A stretch of 10,602 nt of DNA from an uncultured Verrucomicrobiota bacterium (GTDB taxonomy: Bacteria; Verrucomicrobiota; Verrucomicrobiia; Methylacidiphilales; Verrucolacustridaceae). Positions 6,446 to 10,602 of the stretch are shown here, piece by piece. The translations under genes and the position numbers were made by a program. The notes under the pieces were generated by a model. The model saw only the letters and a program-made list of their open reading frames with translations, did no database searches and was not told the DNA's origin. The first letter of the stretch is position 1; every line of letters begins with the position of its first letter. The DNA is taken from assembly GCA_903905395.1 (NCBI GenBank), contig CAIVGD010000229.1, positions 1 through 10,602 of the forward strand. The letters are read 5' to 3'.

Positions 6446-7717
6446 TCAGCAACCACCAACCCCAAATCTACTAGTCTCAAGTCTTTTCAAAAACGATTGT
6501 TCGTCGCCCAGTTTCCATCCTTTTGCCGGCTCCAGGGGAGTCGGGCGTATATGGGGATAGAGGACGATCTTTCCATCGGTTTCTGTATTTTTAACCATTT
6601 CGAGAGCCTTCGGAGCCTGATCCAAGCTACCAACCATAGTCATGTGGAGTCCTGGATCGAATTCTCCGGCCGCCACCATCCGCAGAGTCTCGGCGATATC
6701 GGCAGGCGAGCCACCGCTGGAGCCGACCACCCGGATGTCATCATAGTGAACCCGGAGCGTGTCGAGATCTATGACATGCTCTCCCTTCTTCAACCCCCCA
6801 AAAAGATTGAGTGTGCCTCCGCGAGCGAGCCACGCTTGGGCCTGGATCTGCAAGGCTCGGACGCCAACCGCAACGATGATGTCGTCGGCACCGAGTCCGC
6901 CAGTCACCTTCTTCATCAATTCCAATCCAGCGCCATTAGTGAGTGCGTGTATATCGATGCCGGCGGATTTAGCCCTCACGGACAACACGTCGCGCACCCA
7001 TTGCAGTCGGGACTCGGAAATGTCTAGAACTATGATGCAGCGCGGCTTGAACCGCAAGGCCGCCTCGGCGTGCATGCGCCCCATCGGACCAGCTCCGACG
7101 ATCAACGTCACACCCCCGGGCAATAGGCCGAGGCGGGGTTCGCGCGGGGAACTAGGAGATTTTTGAAAAACATGAATATGACGATCCTGACCGGAAATAG
7201 CGCATGAGATTGGCTCGCAAAGTGCCGCCGCATAAAACGGCATCGTTTCGTCGGGAACCGGGAGAAGACAGTCGGCGGCGATGGTTTCCTCGGTCACCAG
7301 AATATATTGTGCGAAATGCCCCGGTAGGCTGTATCCGACAGCCATCTTCTGCATGCCCTTGGCGCTGTCGCGGAAACGGTCGCGGTGGTTGATCGGTGGG
7401 TGATTTACCGCTGGCTGGATACAATAGCGTTTGCCGACGGGAAAGCGGTCACAGACATTCCGGCCAGCTGTGACAATCGTGATGCATCCCTCGTCACCGA
7501 GTTGGGCCGGATACTTTTTCAGATCCATCCCGTTGATGAACGTGTGTTCATTGCCTTGGGCGATAATCTTCAGGTTCGAGGCGCAAACCCCAGCCGCATC
7601 GACACGGGCGAGAAGCTGATTGTCGTTAGGCACCGGAACACGCACCTGTTCAACCTTGAGGTTTTCGAAGCCAACGCCGTGCAAACGCACAGCCTGCATG
7701 GTTTGTGGTATGATCAT
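6446..7717 (-). CDS. Zinc-dependent MDR dehydrogenase, L-sorbose-1-phosphate reductase-like
   Basis: The 423-residue protein belongs to the medium-chain dehydrogenase/reductase superfamily. The N-terminal catalytic domain carries AAGVCASNLK (Cys45, catalytic zinc). GDEGC at 74-78 replaces the usual GHE zinc histidine with Asp-Glu, and ALCEPISCAI contains Glu168. The NAD(P) domain has VTLIVGAGPMGRMHAE (about 203-218). The long PAVNHPPINHRDRFR block and GGLKKGEHVIDLDTLRVHYDD resemble the SorE-type sorbose-phosphate reductase group, so a sugar-phosphate or ketose/polyol substrate is likely. The exact substrate is not readable. The start ATG 7715-7717 has an excellent AAAGGAGA ribosome site 5 bp upstream. 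It overlaps the stop of the E3 relic as ATGA, so translation is coupled to it. The last 12-15 codons coincide with one arm of an inverted repeat. Confidence 0.85.
   Translation of the reverse strand: MIIPQTMQAVRLHGVGFENLKVEQVRVPVPNDNQLLARVDAAGVCASNLKIIAQGNEHTFINGMDLKKYPAQLGDEGCITIVTAGRNVCDRFPVGKRYCIQPAVNHPPINHRDRFRDSAKGMQKMAVGYSLPGHFAQYILVTEETIAADCLLPVPDETMPFYAAALCEPISCAISGQDRHIHVFQKSPSSPREPRLGLLPGGVTLIVGAGPMGRMHAEAALRFKPRCIIVLDISESRLQWVRDVLSVRAKSAGIDIHALTNGAGLELMKKVTGGLGADDIIVAVGVRALQIQAQAWLARGGTLNLFGGLKKGEHVIDLDTLRVHYDDIRVVGSSGGSPADIAETLRMVAAGEFDPGLHMTMVGSLDQAPKALEMVKNTETDGKIVLYPHIRPTPLEPAKGWKLGDEQSFLKRLETSRFGVGGC
6471..6486. repeat. Right arm of the 16-bp inverted repeat, inside the MDR gene end
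   Basis: This arm overlaps codons near the C-terminus of the MDR dehydrogenase (the LETS region). The arms may be the ends of a miniature mobile element of about 191 bp or a long-range hairpin in the mRNA. I see no target-site duplication outside the arms. Confidence 0.7.
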
Positions 7718-7980
7718 ATTTTCTCCTTTAAAGGGGTGTGGAAAGTGTCGTCGTGGAGTGAGTGCGGAACCTTCGCCCACATTTCGCCGAATGTGGGATG
7801 GGAGTGGGTGGTGTGTCCCAATTCCGAGACAGTGAGTTCCGCTCGGATAGCCAATGTGGCGTCTGCGATCAGTTTGGTCTTATGCCCTCCTCCCGCTGCC
7901 GCGCCGAACTGAGCCGGGCGAATCGCAGCAGGATACCCGCCGGGACCGGCACCGATAACAATAGGATCAAATGATTTCAT
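7714..7980 (-). pseudogene. lpd: Dihydrolipoamide dehydrogenase (E3) relic with an in-frame internal deletion
   Basis: This 88-codon frame joins the two ends of an E3 that should have about 460 residues. Residues 1-28 (MKSFDPIVIGAGPGGYPAAI and onward) are the FAD-binding start with GAGPGG. Residues from about 36 (KLIADATLAIRAELTVSELG, then HTTHSHPTFGEMW) are the extreme C-terminus with the catalytic His61-Glu66 dyad. The redox CxxxxC disulfide, the NAD domain and most of the interface are missing, so no E3 activity is possible. The frame is preserved across the junction, the GGAGAGAG ribosome site (7987-7994) is intact, it overlaps the polyol dehydrogenase stop by 14 bp, and its stop overlaps the MDR start as ATGA. 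The small frame may survive because it delivers ribosomes to the MDR gene. Whether the peptide is stable or useful is unknown. Confidence 0.9.
7721..7729 (-). promoter_or_regulatory. Strong ribosome binding site of the MDR dehydrogenase
   Basis: AAAGGAGAA on the - strand places AGGAG 5 nt before ATG 7715-7717. It lies inside the last codons of the E3 relic, so it fixes the start and shows that the junction of the two genes evolved for coupled translation. Confidence 0.8.
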
Positions 7981-9226
7981 GTTTTTCTCTCTCCATTCTT
8001 AGTTTTAATTGAGCCTCTGTGATGTGTTGTATCAGTTCGGCTTTCCGCCCGACCGGCTCGTCTGCGTGTGTCCAAAGTTCGGCCAGTTGACTGGCGGTGT
8101 CCATTGGTGATGCGAGGGCTTCACAAGCGATCGCTGCTCCTAGTGCGAACCTGTGCGGAGGAATTCCAGCGTCCAGTGCCAGTCGCATTGTGCCGACCAA
8201 CCGGTCATCCCATGCGAGTTTCCGGCGGGGGTCGCGGGTAATGCGTTCTGTCCTGTCACGCAGATAAGGATTGGTCATGCGGGCCAGAAGATCGTCGGCA
8301 TAAGTCCGGAACCCCTCATGGGCAAACAGGGGATCTAGCCCATGATGTCGCGCTATCAGTGCCGCGCCGCTTTCTTCCAGAAATGCCTCCCGTGCGAACG
8401 CCATGAGTTTCCTGTCGCCGGCCGCTTCGGACATGAATCGGTGCCCCCGGTTTTGTAGAAGATATCCGATAAGGGCATGGACTGCATTGTGACCATAAAG
8501 CTTGGCCTCTTCAAACGGAAGTAAATCAGGCTTCTCGTCGAAAACATCAATCCCTCGCTGAAACTCCGGGAGATTAATCCGTGAGATCAAAATCCGATTA
8601 AATTCCTCCACGAGCAACGCCCTGGAAAAACCCTCGACAAGGCAGGTCAGGCCGTCTGCCTCAATCTCTTTGGCGTCGGTGACCATGCCGCTCATTTTCC
8701 CAATCACCGTGTTCAGAAACTGACTCGAGCGGCGAACTGCAGCACGGGCAGCAGGTTCGAGGAACTGTTCGCATTCTTTCTGGAGAATTTCCGCCGCGTG
8801 ATTATTATTTTCGGCCGTATAGACAACGCAGTGCGGCAGATCTCGGCGTGCAGCCTTGGCCTGAAGCGCACGGGTGATCAATCCCGCGACTGACGGCTCG
8901 CCACGTAAATAAAAGTCAACGCTCGGCAGGGCGGTGGCTATTTCTGAAGCATCCAACAGTGCCATAGAGAGGATGCGCTCGTCTGCCGGCACGGTCGGAT
9001 TGAGTATCTCTACTCCGCTCACCTGCCGGACTTCGATTCCGATGCGCGTTGCAATGTTGACAAAGTAGGAGCCCTTCGCGCGGCGAACGGCGGCCACCAC
9101 ATCGGGCACAACTTCGGCAACAACAAGGCGCTCGAACATGCCAGAGCGGAATGCCTCGTAAAGGAAAAGCCCCCCCTGAATGGCACCGAATCCGAATCCA
9201 ACGAATGTCTTTGGTATGGCAGACAT
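7967..9226 (-). CDS. Mannitol/polyol-type long-chain dehydrogenase
   Basis: The 419-residue protein belongs to the mannitol dehydrogenase/mannitol-1-phosphate 5-dehydrogenase family of polyol-specific long-chain dehydrogenases. The N-terminal Rossmann motif is degenerate: FVGFGFGAIQGGLFLYEAF at 8-26. The C-terminal catalytic domain has the signature EEAKLYGHNAVHALIGYL (239-256) with catalytic Lys242, Asn247 and His250. VTDAKEIEADGL (about 182-193) matches the inter-domain strand of the family. It should interconvert a sugar alcohol (or its phosphate) and the matching keto sugar using NAD(P); the substrate is not deducible. It starts at ATG 9224-9226, 10 bp after the E2 remnant stop. An upstream in-frame GTG at 9244 would overlap E2. 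Its last codons overlap the E3 relic. All key residues are present, so it looks functional. Confidence 0.87.
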   Translation of the reverse strand: MSAIPKTFVGFGFGAIQGGLFLYEAFRSGMFERLVVAEVVPDVVAAVRRAKGSYFVNIATRIGIEVRQVSGVEILNPTVPADERILSMALLDASEIATALPSVDFYLRGEPSVAGLITRALQAKAARRDLPHCVVYTAENNNHAAEILQKECEQFLEPAARAAVRRSSQFLNTVIGKMSGMVTDAKEIEADGLTCLVEGFSRALLVEEFNRILISRINLPEFQRGIDVFDEKPDLLPFEEAKLYGHNAVHALIGYLLQNRGHRFMSEAAGDRKLMAFAREAFLEESGAALIARHHGLDPLFAHEGFRTYADDLLARMTNPYLRDRTERITRDPRRKLAWDDRLVGTMRLALDAGIPPHRFALGAAIACEALASPMDTASQLAELWTHADEPVGRKAELIQHITEAQLKLRMEREKHEII

Positions 9227-9236
9227 GGCTAGATGG

Positions 9237-9425
9237 CTAAACACCCAGCAATTTCAACAGCCCAATCGTCGCAAGCGTCTGCGTGATAGCGCTGACAAAT
9301 CTGGCACCCAGTCCGCCGTCCACGATCCGGTGGTCGTGCGAAAGAGTGAGCTTAATCATCTGGTGGATCAGGATTTTTCCATCGCACACTGCCGACGCGA
9401 GTTGGGAACTTGCCACCGCTAGAAT
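9237..9425 (-). pseudogene. 2-oxoacid dehydrogenase E2 acyltransferase, C-terminal remnant
   Basis: The last 62 codons of an E2 subunit remain. ILAVASSQ leads into VCDGKILIHQMIKLTLSHDH and RIVDGGLGARFVSAITQTL, ending LLKLLGV and TAG. DHRIVDG is the CoA-dependent acyltransferase active-site motif of dihydrolipoamide acyltransferases (pyruvate, acetoin, 2-oxoglutarate or branched-chain type). A normal E2 has about 400 or more residues with lipoyl and E3-binding domains, all absent here. The reading frame is closed by a TAG at 9426-9428 immediately upstream of ILAV, where the E2 homology ends, so this is a true break. No start codon is available and the fragment cannot act as E2. It marks what stood upstream of the polyol dehydrogenase in the ancestral operon. 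Confidence 0.9.
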
Positions 9426-9427
9426 CT

Positions 9428-9453
9428 AATCTGATTCAGATATGATCTGATTC
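9428..9453. repeat. Short direct and inverted repeats at the E2 break
   Basis: ATCTGATTC occurs twice, at 9428-9436 and 9445-9453. Between them TCAGAT-ATG-ATCTGA forms a perfect 6-bp inverted repeat with a 3-nt centre. The cluster is AT-rich compared with its neighbours and sits exactly where E2 homology ends. Confidence 0.55.
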
Positions 9454-10067
9454 TCTGTTTGATATAAAACCACTTTATGCCCTCTGTGACATTGGCCAAG
9501 AGTTTCAAGCCGGAATCGTGGTTTGTCATGAGTGAAGACTGGTAAAGGTGGGCTTGGGAGTCAAGCGGTCGCAGCTTTTCGGATGGAGGGAGCGGCCCCA
9601 TCCCAAAACTGCTGGTCCTGCGGTGCGGCTTTCTGAAAATCCGCAATGGCAAGGCGCACTTTGCCAGTACCGGGCTTGTCAGCTTTCTGCAAGCACGGGT
9701 TCAGTGCTGTACCCTCAAACAGTTGTAGACGCGAGGCTGTAGGCCGGAGGTTTTATGGGTGCAGTTTCTCCCACAACCTCCGACCAGTTTTTCAACGTCA
9801 AACGTGAAATACCATTTTGGGACAGGCACGAAGACGATCTTCGCCGGCAGGGAGCCGAAAAGCTGTAAATTGCTATGGTGGTAGGACTGGTATAACCACC
9901 GATCCTTGCGCTAGAACGGCGGCAACTATTCGTGGATGCCGTGGTCGCAGTGGATGAGGGCAATTGATGGAAAGACTGCAATAGTATTGGCACTGCTGAT
10001 TCGGGCAGTAGTTCGATTTCCAATCAAACTTATCACGGAAATTCAGGGGTACTACCAAGAGTCTTGT
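9429..10067. other. Scar region without an intact gene between the transketolase and the E2 remnant
   Basis: These 639 bp hold only short open stretches. On the - strand, 9873-10058 begins with a TTG and reads KFDWKSNYCPNQQCQYYC. Its close Cys pairs resemble the N-terminal zinc ribbon found on several transposases. A second frame lower down, with stops, gives a protein-like stretch SLPAKIVFVPVPKWYFTFDV. A third (9561-9752) reads QLFEGTALNPCLQKADKPGT and continues for 34 more residues. A 37-codon frame (9429-9542) includes LKLLANVTEGIKWFY. I do not recognise any of these firmly. The mosaic of broken frames suggests one or more decayed insertion elements. It replaces roughly 1 kb that must once have encoded most of E2. 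Confidence 0.45.
9745..9782. repeat. Hairpin-forming inverted repeat in the scar region
   Basis: CGGAGGTT at 9745-9752 pairs perfectly with AACCTCCG at 9775-9782, and an inner TGGG/CCCA pair (9756-9759, 9770-9773) extends the stem. No T-run follows on either strand, so it is not an obvious terminator. Confidence 0.5.
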
Positions 10068-10602
10068 TCAAGTGCTGCGTGCCGCATCCAACTCAGCCTG
10101 TAAACACGCCAACCGCGCGGGGCGCTCGTTTACGAAACGCTCGATCCCTTGCACGATCCAGTCGGGCGTCAAGTGCGCCTCGTCCAGTACCTCGTCCAGC
10201 GCGCCGCCAGTGCGCCAGCGGTGATCCCAGTCCGCCGAGAGCGCATACGCCTCGGCGACCTTATTGAAGAGCCAGTCGTGCATTAGCCAGCGCGCTTGAG
10301 TGGTGATCACGGTGGAATCGGCGTAGTCGGATGGAGCCAGTACGCTCAGGCGATACGCTTCAGACTGCAATGCGAACAATTGAGGGCTGGTGGCGCAGAC
10401 AATTTTGACGTTCAGGCTACGGGCGTCCAACTCGGGCAGCGCTTGGATGATGTTCGCCACGGCGCTGGCACCCTGGACGATCACCGTGCCCCCGCGCGGG
10501 CCGGGTCGATAATGGCGGAGGACGTACGCCCCGCGCGCGGCCTCGAAGTGCGAAGGAATGCCCAGCGTGGAGCGGTCTGGGATCGTGACCGGCGGCCGGG
10601 TC
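10068..10602 (-). CDS. Transketolase, C-terminal part (gene runs off the right edge)
   Basis: About 177 C-terminal residues of a thiamine-diphosphate enzyme of the transketolase family are visible; the start lies outside the window. It begins TRPPVTIPDRSTLGIPSHFE, continues RGGTVIVQGASAVANIIQAL and LNVKIVCATSPQLFALQ, and ends with STVITTQARWLMHDWLFNKV, WRTGGALDEVLDEAHLTPDW and IERFVNERPARL. This is the transketolase C-terminal domain, involved in dimer stability, in the less common lineage lacking the E. coli-type ending. The C-terminus appears complete (TGA 10068-10070). Transketolase moves two-carbon units in the pentose phosphate pathway. Because the next recognisable gene is an E2 remnant on the same strand, a two-carbon or E1-like role in the same lost operon is possible but unproven. 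Confidence 0.85.
   Translation of the reverse strand, partial: TRPPVTIPDRSTLGIPSHFEAARGAYVLRHYRPGPRGGTVIVQGASAVANIIQALPELDARSLNVKIVCATSPQLFALQSEAYRLSVLAPSDYADSTVITTQARWLMHDWLFNKVAEAYALSADWDHRWRTGGALDEVLDEAHLTPDWIVQGIERFVNERPARLACLQAELDAARST

Noticed and set aside
6383..7027. A 214-codon open frame on the + strand opposite the MDR dehydrogenase
   Set aside because: It has no family features and low-complexity content, and the opposite strand carries a clear enzyme with its own ribosome site.
1802..10067. Amber (TAG) recoding in this organism, suggested by TAG inside vapC and in the scar frames
   Set aside because: The glycosyltransferase gene and the E2 remnant both end at the family-expected position with TAG, so TAG acts as a normal stop here; the internal ones fit mutation.
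1..10602. CRISPR arrays, rRNA genes and complete insertion sequences
   Set aside because: No regularly spaced repeats, no rRNA signatures and no intact transposase with terminal repeats could be found on either strand.

Overview
The window looks like chromosomal DNA of a GC-rich Gram-negative bacterium. The adenylylation-type GlnA, the WaaE-like glycosyltransferase and the style of the OsmC and GT2 proteins fit the Verrucomicrobiota/Opitutales area, but that placement is my inference from protein style and was not tested by search. The window joins a conserved housekeeping segment on the left to an accessory, partly decayed catabolic segment on the right.

Left part, + strand: the 3' end of a PII gene (glnB), then a complete glnA closed by a textbook rho-independent terminator. 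Next, on the - strand, is a VapBC-type toxin-antitoxin pair in which both genes are damaged. The antitoxin carries two compensating frameshifts, and the toxin has an in-frame amber codon in the middle of an otherwise complete PIN domain. On the + strand follow an HpsJ-like membrane protein and, 14 bp later, an OsmC-family thiol peroxidase. A tRNA-Ser(GGA) gene (- strand) and a WaaE-like family 2 glycosyltransferase (+ strand) come after that.

Right part, all - strand. In the direction of transcription: the 3' end of a transketolase gene, a 639-bp stretch without an intact gene, the last 62 codons of a 2-oxoacid dehydrogenase E2 gene, an intact polyol/mannitol-type dehydrogenase, an 88-codon relic of dihydrolipoamide dehydrogenase (E3) lacking its whole middle, an intact sorbose-1-phosphate-reductase-like MDR dehydrogenase, and finally lhgO (L-2-hydroxyglutarate oxidase). 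The polyol dehydrogenase, the E3 relic and the MDR gene are tightly overlapped (14-bp overlap, then ATGA). They look like the surviving end of one operon in which two sugar/polyol dehydrogenases were interleaved with the subunits of a 2-oxoacid dehydrogenase complex. Large deletions removed the complex but left the two NAD(P)-type dehydrogenases and their translational coupling.

The most interesting points are this interleaved operon, the in-frame internally deleted E3 relic that still has its ribosome site and couples to the next gene, the unexplained scar at 9429-10067, a 16-bp inverted repeat (one mismatch) around the end of the MDR gene, and the doubly damaged toxin-antitoxin locus. I saw no CRISPR array, rRNA, intact insertion sequence or phage gene.
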